A stretch of 11,099 bases of DNA from the NCBI GenBank assembly GCA_001302725.1, contig LIZU01000019.1, forward strand, positions 1 to 11,099. The letters are read 5' to 3'. Both the position numbers and the translations under genes were made by a program. Shown here piece by piece: positions 1 to 6,775 of the stretch. The notes under the pieces are model-generated. The model ran no database searches, had not been told where the DNA came from, and worked only from the letters and a program-made list of their open reading frames with translations. The stretch's first letter is position 1; each line of letters starts with the position of its first letter. The DNA is from a candidate division Zixibacteria bacterium DG_27 (GTDB lineage: Bacteria; Zixibacteria; MSB-5A5; DG-27).

Positions 1-592
1 CCGGGTGATTTCCATCAACCCCGGTGTCGAAGCTGCAGACTAATCGCCCCGCTCCGGTGTAACCCTTCTCCCAGGCTTCGGGAGCGCCAATGGCCTTGAG
101 TCCAGACTCCGGGCCGGTGGTAACCTTGCTGCAATTATTGCCCAACAGAGGTTCTATAAGCGTAATCGGGAGGTCGGGGAAAAGCCTCTCCACCTCTGGA
201 AGAGTCGCAATTCTCCACAATTCCTCTTTGGGAGCACGAACAGAAATGGTGTTGGAGATCCAGAAGGGTCGGTAATCTATCTCGAAACCGAGCCTCTGGC
301 GTTCGTTCAGATAATCGACCAGATTAGACTGGCAACGGAGAGATGTCTTCTTCAGGGTGCCGACGATTTCTCTGTGAATGAGCGCTCTGTTTAATCCCGA
401 GGCGACCAGCTTCCACTTGAAAGAGGAGATCTGCTCAGAGTCGGAGAGGCAGACCAGGACTGTAATCCTCTCATTTGGCTCCAACTCGGAGATGAAATCA
501 GGAACCGAGGGAGCGCTTCTGGATGTCTGCGGGATAGAAAAAGAGAGGGCCACAATCAAGAGCGGAAATAACAGAATTCTCGCAAACTTCAA
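1..592 (-). CDS. Subtilisin-like serine protease (peptidase S8), N-terminal part, cut by window edge
   Basis: Seen: an open frame on the minus strand with no ATG start. TTG at 592-590 is chosen because AAGGAGG lies 5 bases upstream and the protein then begins with a signal peptide (MKFARILLFPLLIVALSF). Residues about 30-150 look like a subtilase propeptide of the bacillopeptidase F type; the stretch FWISNTISVRAPKEELWRIA (110-129) is typical. The mature domain starts near residue 160 with G-x-x-x-I-G-A-P-E-A-W, then YTGAGRLVCSFDTGVDGNHP (178-197), where Asp189 is the first catalytic-triad residue. Family knowledge: secreted endoproteases whose His and Ser catalytic residues lie further on, beyond position 1. 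It sits downstream of the beta-barrel gene on the same strand, but about 430 bp and a terminator-like hairpin lie between, so it is probably transcribed separately. Whether the missing part is intact or carries a sorting domain cannot be seen. Confidence 0.9.
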   Translation of the reverse strand, partial: MKFARILLFPLLIVALSFSIPQTSRSAPSVPDFISELEPNERITVLVCLSDSEQISSFKWKLVASGLNRALIHREIVGTLKKTSLRCQSNLVDYLNERQRLGFEIDYRPFWISNTISVRAPKEELWRIATLPEVERLFPDLPITLIEPLLGNNCSKVTTGPESGLKAIGAPEAWEKGYTGAGRLVCSFDTGVDGNHP

Positions 593-928
593 GCTGACCT
601 CCTTAATAGAAGGTGAGGTGGACACAAAAAGAGTCTCTGCTTCAGAAATAGACAAGCGCAACTGCTGTGCCCTGAGGCATCTCTTTGCGGAGGCTTATCG
701 CCAGCTTCAGCGGGACGAAGTCAGAGCCTCAGTAAAATGATGATTGGCAAGGGGATAAGAAGGAGGGGCGAAGTGGTTACGATTTCGGCTCTGTTTCAGT
801 TCAGATCTTGGCCAGGGAATCGTGTGTAACGGTATTCACACAGGTGCAATCCATTTCGAAGAAAGAACATATCTTGATGGAACGGGATTAGAAAGAGGTT
901 AGGGCTAATTGTCAGTGAAGAGAGATTC

Positions 929-952
929 CGGGTGGCTTTGGACCCCCACCCG
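929..952. repeat. Inverted repeat, 7-bp perfect stem
   Basis: CGGGTGG (929-935) pairs with CCACCCG (946-952) across a 10-base loop. It is GC-rich but has no T-run on either side, so it is not a standard intrinsic terminator. It could be a second 3'-end structure for the beta-barrel transcript or a fold in the protease leader. Function unknown. Confidence 0.4.
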
Positions 953-987
953 AGCACCTATGAAAATACGACCGGTCCAACCTTGGA

Positions 988-1016
988 TTTAAGAGAAACC
1001 CCTCCCTGGGGTTCTC
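988..1016 (-). terminator. Probable intrinsic terminator of the beta-barrel gene
   Basis: On the minus strand GAGAACCCC (1016-1008), loop AGGGA, then GGGGTTTCTC (1002-993) form a 9-bp stem with one bulged base. TTAAAT follows. It starts 5 bases after the TAG stop at 1021-1023. The T-run is weak, so efficiency is uncertain. Confidence 0.6.
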
Positions 1017-1020
1017 GACT

Positions 1021-1722
1021 CTATCCCATGAATCTCCACCAGAGCCCGATGACAGGTAGTGTAAAGCCCCCGCTCACGTCTTTGGGATTGTAGTAGCCGA
1101 CACCTAATTTCAATCGGAACTTCTCCCACCCAAAAAGCACTCCCCCGCCCAATCGGAATCCCTCGAAGGTGAAGTCGTAACCTCCTTCTGCAAGGAACTT
1201 CGTTTTATGGGTGAAACTGTATTCTACACCTCCGGAGAGGGAGGTGCCGGTGGAGCTCCACTCCACCTCGGCATCTTCGATCTCCACATCACCAGAGAAA
1301 TGGGTCAACTGTCCTGCCAGATGCAGATCGGTGTTTTCCGTGAGGTTTCGGGTAAAGCCAAGATAGGGGGAGAGAGAGGTAAAAGAGATCTTATCATCCG
1401 GATCATCCAAGAGGTCCAAGTCGAAATGGCCCAAATCGACTCCGGCGGCGAGAGCCATATCCGGCAGTTCGATGAGATTTACCTTGGCATTCGCGTTGTA
1501 ATACTGGAACAGAAATAGCAGGACGTTCGTCCCAACCTGGACATTGTCAGTGACACCGAACCCGATGGAACCTATCCCCACAGTGAACTCTCCTTGGTTG
1601 AGAGTGTGTCCCGTGGGCATCCAGAGGTTATTTGTGGTGGGTCTCCCCTCGAATCCCTCCACTGCGAACCCAGGGGAAGCAGAAACCAAGAAAACTAATC
1701 CGATAGCAAAAGCTTTTCTCAT
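1021..1722 (-). CDS. Exported beta-barrel-like outer-membrane protein of unknown function
   Basis: 233 residues. The ATG at 1722 is preferred over the upstream ATG at 1800 because AGAAGGAGG lies 6 bases before it and the protein then opens with a clear signal peptide (MRKAFAIGLVFLVSASPGFA, cleavage probably after A20). The mature part alternates short polar/hydrophobic beta-strands rich in Gly and aromatics: FTVGIGSIGFGVTDNVQVGT, SLSPYLGFTRNLTENTDLHL, FLAEGGYDFTFEGFRLGGG. It ends in LPVIGLWWRFMG. This is the look of an 8-10 strand outer-membrane barrel, but no specific family is recognised and no function is proposed. It is monocistronic: a terminator-like hairpin follows directly, and upstream the genes diverge. 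A CRP/FNR-like palindrome lies about 65 bp before the start codon. Confidence 0.8.
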   Translation of the reverse strand: MRKAFAIGLVFLVSASPGFAVEGFEGRPTTNNLWMPTGHTLNQGEFTVGIGSIGFGVTDNVQVGTNVLLFLFQYYNANAKVNLIELPDMALAAGVDLGHFDLDLLDDPDDKISFTSLSPYLGFTRNLTENTDLHLAGQLTHFSGDVEIEDAEVEWSSTGTSLSGGVEYSFTHKTKFLAEGGYDFTFEGFRLGGGVLFGWEKFRLKLGVGYYNPKDVSGGFTLPVIGLWWRFMG

Positions 1723-1757
1723 GGCGTTCCTCCTTCTTTCTTTTAGTTGCCAGTTTT

Positions 1758-1763
1758 GTAATA
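1758..1763 (-). promoter_or_regulatory. Possible -10 element of the beta-barrel gene (class II-like arrangement)
   Basis: TATTAC read on the minus strand matches TATAAT at 4 of 6. A transcript would start near 1751, putting the centre of the CRP/FNR-like palindrome (1793.5) at about -42. That is the spacing known for class II CRP/FNR activation, where a good -35 box is not needed; indeed none is seen. This is an inference from spacing. Confidence 0.3.
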
Positions 1764-1785
1764 CGTTCGTGGATGCCGCCAGGTT

Positions 1786-1801
1786 GGTGATGCACGTCAC
1801 A
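1786..1801. promoter_or_regulatory. CRP/FNR-family-like operator
   Basis: GTGA-TGCACG-TCAC (1787-1800) is a perfect GTGA-N6-TCAC dyad. With the flanking bases it differs from the E. coli CRP consensus TGTGA-N6-TCACA at one position. It lies between divergent genes, 65-80 bp upstream of the beta-barrel start. The binding protein in this organism is unknown. Confidence 0.45.
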
Positions 1802-2008
1802 GTTGGTCGGATCTTCAGGCAAGCTCTGTGAGAGAGCGAGCCTCCTCCATGTATACGGGGGAACCAAGAGCCAAGTTACCAAACCGGTGATAGTCCAATC
1901 TGCACTTTGGAGTGGTCTCCGCTGGAGCCAACCCCAAGTCCCCACCCTCTTAAACCCCTTCCGGGCAGAATCCAGAGCCTGTTTCTCTTCTCAAAGTCCA
2001 CTTTTTTC

Positions 2009-2038
2009 TTGAACAAACGCCCTCTTTTTTTGTATAAT
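2009..2038 (+). promoter_or_regulatory. Sigma70-type promoter of the ABC operon
   Basis: TTGAAC (2009-2014, 4 of 6 to TTGACA) and a perfect TATAAT (2033-2038) are separated by 18 bases in a T-rich tract. Transcription would start near 2045, giving a leader of about 88 bases before the ATG at 2133. Confidence 0.75.
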
Positions 2039-2093
2039 AACATTTCGATTTACGCAGGGACGCTTATCGATCGAGGTCTCTTGAGAGGTTTAT

Positions 2094-2117
2094 TGGTATG
2101 AGTCTTTTTCGATACCA
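2094..2117 (+). repeat. Hairpin in the ABC operon leader
   Basis: TGGTAT (2094-2099) pairs with ATACCA (2112-2117) across a 12-base loop, ending 2 bases before the GGAG ribosome binding site of the first operon gene. It also contains the ATG of the possible leader ORF. It could modulate translation, though a 6-bp stem is weak on its own. Confidence 0.35.
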
Positions 2118-2136
2118 GTGGAGAATTCTGCTATGA
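2098..2136 (+). CDS. Possible 12-codon leader ORF overlapping the ATPase start
   Basis: ATG at 2098 follows AGAGG (2084-2088) by 9 bases and encodes MSLFRYQWRILL. Its TGA (2134-2136) overlaps the ATG of the downstream gene as ATGA, the usual geometry for translational coupling. It lies downstream of the predicted transcription start. No regulatory amino-acid run or attenuator is evident, so this may be chance. Confidence 0.3.
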   Translation: MSLFRYQWRILL

Positions 2137-3086
2137 TAGAGGCGAAACAGTTGACAATGACCTACGGCTCCACCGTCGCCGTAAAGGAGGCCTCTTTTAA
2201 GGCCTCCAAAGGTGAGATCGTGGGGCTTTTGGGGCCCAACGGAGCTGGCAAAACCACCTGCATGAACATTCTGGCAACCCAGATAGTCCCCACCTCTGGC
2301 ACCGCCACCGTGGGAGGCTACGATATCCACGAAGACCCCATCGAAATTAGGAGGCTGGTCGGGTATCTGCCGGAGATCAACCCCCTTTACGGAGATATGG
2401 AGGTGGTCGAATACCTTCAATTCGTGGGGGAGGGACGAAACCTGGGGGAAAATGGGTTAAAGGAGCGACTCGACTGGGTAGTGGAGAACTGCAAAATCAA
2501 AGAAGTTTACAGGCGACCGATCGGCGAGCTCTCCCGAGGCTTCCAGCAGAGAGTGGGGCTGGCGCAGGCTTTGATTCACGACCCCCAGGTTCTGATCTTG
2601 GACGAGCCCACCTCCGGCTTAGATCCTTTGCAGATCATCGAAATCAGAAATCTGATAAGAAAGCTGGCCAAAGATAAGACTGTCGTCTTCAGCACTCATA
2701 TTATGCAGGAGGCCTCCGTCATCAGCGACCGTATCGTCATCATCAGCGAAGGAGAGATAATAGCCGACGGCACCGCCGAGGAGCTCCAAGCCAGAGTCGA
2801 GGTTTCCCCGACGACGATTCTCTCGGTCAAGGCGGAAAAGGAGGGCGTCGAAAGAGCTCTGGAAAGCCTCTCTCGCTGCAAGGGGTTCAACCTGATGAAA
2901 GAGGAGGATGGGGTTCTGACTTATCAACTGGAGGCTTCCACCCACGAGGGACTGTGGGAAGAGCTTGCCGCTTTGATAAGGGATAACCGCTGGGTGGTGA
3001 AGGAACTGAAGCCCCAGGAGCTCTCTCTGGAAGACACCTTCATCGCTGTCACCAGGGCTTCCAGAGGCCTGACTGTTGAGCGCTGA
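2133..3086 (+). CDS. gldA: ABC transporter ATP-binding protein, GldA type
   Basis: 317 residues, cytoplasmic ATPase of an ABC-2 type system. Walker A GPNGAGKTT (34-42), Q-loop region YLPEINPLYGDM (78-89) with Glu where most ABC proteins have Gln (a GldA-subfamily trait), signature LSRGFQQR (133-140), Walker B VLILDEP (153-159) with catalytic Glu158, D-loop SGLD (161-164), and H-loop His189. The C-terminal third (about 220-317) is the usual accessory domain ending in LEDTF. ATG 2133 is preferred over GTG 2118: GGAG lies 9 bases before it, no site precedes the GTG, and the conserved fold begins right after MIEAKQLTMTYG. It is the first gene of a three-gene operon; the permease starts 15 bp downstream. 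In Flavobacterium this family is needed for gliding, but homologs are widespread in non-gliders, so the substrate here is unknown. Confidence 0.92.
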   Translation: MIEAKQLTMTYGSTVAVKEASFKASKGEIVGLLGPNGAGKTTCMNILATQIVPTSGTATVGGYDIHEDPIEIRRLVGYLPEINPLYGDMEVVEYLQFVGEGRNLGENGLKERLDWVVENCKIKEVYRRPIGELSRGFQQRVGLAQALIHDPQVLILDEPTSGLDPLQIIEIRNLIRKLAKDKTVVFSTHIMQEASVISDRIVIISEGEIIADGTAEELQARVEVSPTTILSVKAEKEGVERALESLSRCKGFNLMKEEDGVLTYQLEASTHEGLWEELAALIRDNRWVVKELKPQELSLEDTFIAVTRASRGLTVER

Positions 3087-3101
3087 GCGGAGGAGAAGAG
3101 C

Positions 3102-5570
3102 ATGAAGAACTTTTGGACCATTTTCAAGAGAGAATTCAGAGCCTATTTCAACGTCCCCTTAGCCTACATTTTCATTATCGTCTTTCTGGTGATAAACTGC
3201 GGGCTCTACATGACCGCCTTCTTTTTGGCGGAGATGGCGGACATGCGGGGATTCTTTGGAGCTTTGATCATCACCCTGATAGTCTTCATTCCCGCGATCA
3301 CCATGCGCCTCTGGGCGGAGGATCGCAAAGGTGGCACCCTCCTTTTATTGCAGAGCTTCCCCATGAAGCCTCACACCCTGGTTTTAGGGAAGTTCTTTGC
3401 CAGCCTCGCCTTCTATCTTATCGCGCTGGCGGGCACCTTCCCGATTCCGGTGGTTTTGACCATCCTGGGAAATCCCGACCCCGGACCGATAATCGGAGGC
3501 TATTTGGGGGCGGCATTTTTGGGGGCATTTTTCCTGTCGGTGGGCATCTTCATCTCCGGGATGTTCAAGGAGCAGATTTTGGCCTTCATCCTGGGGATGG
3601 TGAGCTGCTTTGTCTTCTACATGTTGGGAACCGACTACATCGCCGCGGTCCTGGACGGATGGATTAGCGGTCTGGGGACCTTCCTTTTGGGGAGCATGGG
3701 AACCGCGTATCATTTCGCCTCCATCGAGCGAGGCGTCTTGGACCTACGCGATATCCTCTACTTTCTCTCCTACACCGTCGCTTTTCTGATTCTGAACGCC
3801 TACACCGTCGAACATAAGTTCCGCAGACAGGCGGGGTCCGCATTCGCACTGGCCGTGGTGATCTTTCTGGCGGTGACGGTCATGTTCAACGTGGTGGTGG
3901 GCAGAATGAACTTAGGGAGGTTCGACCTCACCGAGGATAAAGTCTACACCATCTCCCATTCTACGGAGAAGATCCTCTCCGAGCTCAAGGAAGCCCCGGT
4001 GCAGGTAAACTACTACGTCTCCCCCAAGGAGAAGCTCCCCTCCGCAATGCAAACCATGGACAGGGACGTGGGGGATAAGCTCCGGGAGCTGGCAGCGGTT
4101 TCGGATAGGTTTCACTATCAGATAATTGATCCCACCACCGATGCTGAAGAGCTCAAGCAGCTGGAGGAGAAAGGCATCCTCCCCTTCGACGCCCAGACCA
4201 TCGAGAAGGACGCCTTCGGAATCAAAAGGATTTACTCAGCCATCTCAATCGGCTATCTGGACAAGAAGGACGAGATCATTCCTCAGGTGGTTCCCGCCAC
4301 TCTGGGGAATCTGGAATACGAATTGCTCTCCAGAATCTATCGGCTGACCATGGAGGCCAAGCCGTTGGTGGGGATCGTCTCTCCGATGCAGGATGTCAAT
4401 CCTCGCTATCGGGATCCCAAGATGCGGGAGTGGTTGCGCCGGATGGGACAGGAGGTTCCCGAAGTGCAGGATAACTACTCCACCTTGCCGCAGTTTTTGC
4501 GCCAGGAGGGCTACGAGGTGGAGCGAGTGGGGCTGATTAAGGGACAACCGATACCCGAAGGGGTTCGCACCCTGGCAGTGATAGACCCCACCAACTTAGC
4601 GGATCGCCAGCTGTATGAGATCGATCGCTTCTTGGCCTCCGGGGGGAATGTCCTCATGGCGGTGCAGAACTACCGTTTCACTTACGACCCCGACCCCAAG
4701 GGGGAGCTGCAGATAAGGCCGATGATGAACCGTCCGGCGGTGAACTCAGTCTTGGAGCATTACGGTCTGTCGGTATCGGAGGAGATTCTGATGGACAGCG
4801 ACCAGGAGGTCTTGAGCATTCCCGTGAGGAAGACTCTCGGAGGTTTCATGACCACCACGGTAATGACTCCGGTCAAGCTTCCCATACAGATCCGGGTGAC
4901 CCCCACCAACATGAACCCGGAGGTCTCCATCACCAATAATATCGGAGCACTTCTGTATTTGTGGGGGACGGCGCTCACGGTGAACAGAAGCCGTGTGGAC
5001 AGTCTGGGGCTAACTTTCAGCCCCCTGTTCGAATCCAGCCCGGAGAGCTGGAGCATCCCCTCCACGTTGAGGCCCTTGCTGCCCGGGGACATAAATCCCC
5101 GAGAGCATGATTTCGCCGGCAAACAGCTCCTGGCGCTGCTTCTGACCGGCCAGTTTCCTCAAGCCTTCGAGGGAGAACCCCCACCCTGGCCCCAGCTGCC
5201 GGGTGACACCGAGGCGGAGGCTAAGGAGGAGGAAGAAGAGTTCCAGCCGATCGTTCCCAGACCGGGGAAACTGCTCCTCACCGGCTGTGCGGAGATGTTC
5301 AGCAATAACCTCATCAGCGCCTACGGCAACGGGCTCTTTTTCATAAACGCCGTTGACGCCCTGACCCTGGGAGAGGAGCTCATCAACATCAGAACCAAGT
5401 TTCAGACCTCCAGACTGATAAAGAAGACCTCCCCGGGAACCAAGATCCTTTACAGATTTCTGGTGGTGCTCTTGGTGCCTCTGATTCTGGCGGTGACAGG
5501 GATCGTCAGGTATCTCCTCCGTCGCCGTCGCCGGGAGAGCTATCAACGCCTCGTGAGCTCGGAGGGGTGA
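3102..5570 (+). CDS. Fused ABC permease (GldF-like) and GldG-like auxiliary protein
   Basis: 822 residues. Residues 1-235 are an ABC-2 permease with about six membrane segments (about 17-41, 50-70, 95-120, 130-152, 157-175, 212-230) and the GldF-type loop EDRKGGTLLLLQSFP (73-87). A seventh segment (about 244-264) leads into a large GldG-like extracytoplasmic domain (ABC_transp_aux type): the conserved start GRFDLTEDKVYTISHST follows, then repeated alpha/beta units to about residue 690. An acidic, Pro-rich linker (about 690-715, with a run of five Glu) comes next. The C-terminal membrane helix (about 785-806) is followed by an Arg cluster. In Flavobacterium GldF and GldG are separate proteins; fusions are known elsewhere. 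GGAGGAG precedes the ATG. It should form the membrane part of the exporter with the ATPase upstream and work with the DUF4340 protein 23 bp downstream. Confidence 0.9.
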   Translation: MKNFWTIFKREFRAYFNVPLAYIFIIVFLVINCGLYMTAFFLAEMADMRGFFGALIITLIVFIPAITMRLWAEDRKGGTLLLLQSFPMKPHTLVLGKFFASLAFYLIALAGTFPIPVVLTILGNPDPGPIIGGYLGAAFLGAFFLSVGIFISGMFKEQILAFILGMVSCFVFYMLGTDYIAAVLDGWISGLGTFLLGSMGTAYHFASIERGVLDLRDILYFLSYTVAFLILNAYTVEHKFRRQAGSAFALAVVIFLAVTVMFNVVVGRMNLGRFDLTEDKVYTISHSTEKILSELKEAPVQVNYYVSPKEKLPSAMQTMDRDVGDKLRELAAVSDRFHYQIIDPTTDAEELKQLEEKGILPFDAQTIEKDAFGIKRIYSAISIGYLDKKDEIIPQVVPATLGNLEYELLSRIYRLTMEAKPLVGIVSPMQDVNPRYRDPKMREWLRRMGQEVPEVQDNYSTLPQFLRQEGYEVERVGLIKGQPIPEGVRTLAVIDPTNLADRQLYEIDRFLASGGNVLMAVQNYRFTYDPDPKGELQIRPMMNRPAVNSVLEHYGLSVSEEILMDSDQEVLSIPVRKTLGGFMTTTVMTPVKLPIQIRVTPTNMNPEVSITNNIGALLYLWGTALTVNRSRVDSLGLTFSPLFESSPESWSIPSTLRPLLPGDINPREHDFAGKQLLALLLTGQFPQAFEGEPPPWPQLPGDTEAEAKEEEEEFQPIVPRPGKLLLTGCAEMFSNNLISAYGNGLFFINAVDALTLGEELINIRTKFQTSRLIKKTSPGTKILYRFLVVLLVPLILAVTGIVRYLLRRRRRESYQRLVSSEG

Positions 5571-5593
5571 GAGCCAAGTCGGGAGAGATTTAG

Positions 5594-6613
5594 ATGAAGA
5601 AGAAAACATTGTACACTTTGCTCGGGGCCCTGGTGGTCCTGATAGTCATCTACTTGATTCAGCTCAGCACCCATACCAAAGTCAGCGTGGAGGAGAGCAC
5701 CGTCCGGATTTTCCCGGACTTCTCCCCGAAGGCAGTTGCCAAGATCGAAGCCTACCAGGACACCGCCGCCGAGAAGAGGTTAGTTTTAGAGAAATCGCAC
5801 CAACGCTGGGTGGTAAAAAGCAACTTCAACGCCAAGGCTCAGGAGAGGCAGATCGAAAAGCTCTTGGAGAGTCTGAAAGCAATGCGGGGCCAACTCCGCT
5901 CCAGCAAGGAGGAGCTCCTCTCCGATTTCCAGATCGGGGAAGAGGAAACCTTCCATCTGGTGCTCTACGATAAGCAGGGAACAGAGCTTTCTCACCTCCT
6001 GGTCGGTAAGAAGGGGCCCGATTGGAAGAGCTCTTTTGTCAGGCACTTCGGGGAGAGCAAGGTATATCTGGCCAGCGAGAACCTCCTCACCCAGTTCGGA
6101 ATCTACGGCGAGGGGGAAAGAAAGCTCGATTCTAACAGGTGGACTGACCTGAAGGTCTTCGACTTCACGGAGAAAGAGTTGACCCGGATGGCGATCAACA
6201 CCCCCAAGAGAAAAAGGGTGTTTGAGAAGAGAGCGGAAACGCCGGGGATCAGCGAGGATACCACCGAAGTCCAGACACCTATGCTGCCAACAATCGAATA
6301 TGAATGGGTACAAACCCTCCCGGCCTTCGAGAGCTTAGAGGAGATAAAGATCACCAGCCTCGTCAGGGCCTTGGCGAACCTCCAGGCCTCCGAGGTCGTG
6401 GACCCCGGTCAGGTGCAGCAATACGGTCTCTCGAAGCCCCACTATACCGTGGAGTTGACCTTGAAGGAGGGTCGCTCCGTGGTTCTTTCCGTCGGGGAGC
6501 TCAGTGATAAGAAGGCCGAGAGCAGATATTGCCAGAGCTCGGAGTCGGATCTGGTCTACATCATCCCGAACTTCCAGTTCCAGAGCATATTCGAAAGGCC
6601 CTTCAAAGAATAG
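5594..6613 (+). CDS. DUF4340 membrane-anchored protein of the ABC operon
   Basis: 339 residues. One N-terminal membrane anchor (about 6-24, LYTLLGALVVLIVIYLIQLS) is followed by an extracytoplasmic part with two DUF4340-type repeats (about 60-165 and 250-335). Each has a helical piece, an xxFGI or QYGLSKP-type motif, and beta-strands such as YTVELTLKEGRSVVLSVGEL. The central stretch (about 205-235) is charged and probably a flexible linker. The start is supported by GGGAGAG six bases before the ATG. The gldA / gldFG / DUF4340 order is a recurring cluster in many phyla, and the protein is assumed to act with the permease on the outer face of the membrane; its biochemical role is not known. The stop is TAG and the gene ends the operon. 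Confidence 0.88.
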   Translation: MKKKTLYTLLGALVVLIVIYLIQLSTHTKVSVEESTVRIFPDFSPKAVAKIEAYQDTAAEKRLVLEKSHQRWVVKSNFNAKAQERQIEKLLESLKAMRGQLRSSKEELLSDFQIGEEETFHLVLYDKQGTELSHLLVGKKGPDWKSSFVRHFGESKVYLASENLLTQFGIYGEGERKLDSNRWTDLKVFDFTEKELTRMAINTPKRKRVFEKRAETPGISEDTTEVQTPMLPTIEYEWVQTLPAFESLEEIKITSLVRALANLQASEVVDPGQVQQYGLSKPHYTVELTLKEGRSVVLSVGELSDKKAESRYCQSSESDLVYIIPNFQFQSIFERPFKE

Positions 6614-6646
6614 AGGGGAATCGAAGAGGCAGCGATGGTCGACTTC

Positions 6647-6703
6647 GCCGCCAGCAGCAATGCGGCGGCTTTCATATTTCGAAGGCCGGAGGAAAACGGC
6701 CTT
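6647..6703. terminator. Two hairpins in the convergent gap, possible bidirectional 3' ends
   Basis: GCCGCC (6647-6652) pairs with GGCGGC (6664-6669), followed on the plus strand by TTTCATATTT. A second stem, AAGGCCG/CGGCCTT (6682-6688 and 6697-6703), has an 8-base loop but no T-run. The gap between the DUF4340 gene and the converging sulfatase-like gene is only 162 bp, so transcript ends are expected here. These are the best candidates, but both are weak. Confidence 0.35.
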
Positions 6704-6775
6704 AAGAGACCTCGGCGTTATCGTTCGAAGATTTCAGTGAAGAGGTTTGCCGGATTATTGATGGCCCCTTAACTC

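Larger units (their letters stand above)
593..1020. other. Non-coding stretch between protease and beta-barrel genes
   Basis: No convincing gene on either strand. It holds the protease ribosome binding site (around 598-604 on the minus strand), the inverted repeat at 929-952 and the terminator-like hairpin at 993-1016. The protease promoter should lie here, but I find no good -35/-10 pair. A plus-strand open frame entering from 378 is antisense to the protease and has no gene-like content. Confidence 0.6.
1723..2132. other. Divergent intergenic regulatory region
   Basis: It separates the minus-strand beta-barrel gene from the plus-strand ABC operon. It holds the CRP/FNR-like site (1786-1801), a short hairpin GCTCT/AGAGC (1823-1837), the operon promoter (2009-2038), a possible leader ORF (from 2098) and a hairpin (2094-2117). 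Longer open frames across it on both strands have no gene-like composition or ribosome binding sites. Confidence 0.6.

Noticed and set aside
378..740. Plus-strand open frame of 120 codons
   Set aside because: Its first 215 bases are antisense to the signal-peptide and propeptide region of the protease; no ribosome binding site and no recognisable protein.
1628..1945. Minus-strand open frame of 105 codons over the beta-barrel start and its promoter region
   Set aside because: Different frame over the signal peptide of the barrel gene; low-complexity, Trp/Arg-rich product with no family resemblance.
2118..2132. GTG at 2118 as start of the ATPase
   Set aside because: No ribosome binding site before it, and its bases hold the GGAG that serves the ATG at 2133.
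5010..5609. Minus-strand open frame of 199 codons
   Set aside because: Antisense to the GldG-like domain, which has clear family motifs; a product of biased codon use.
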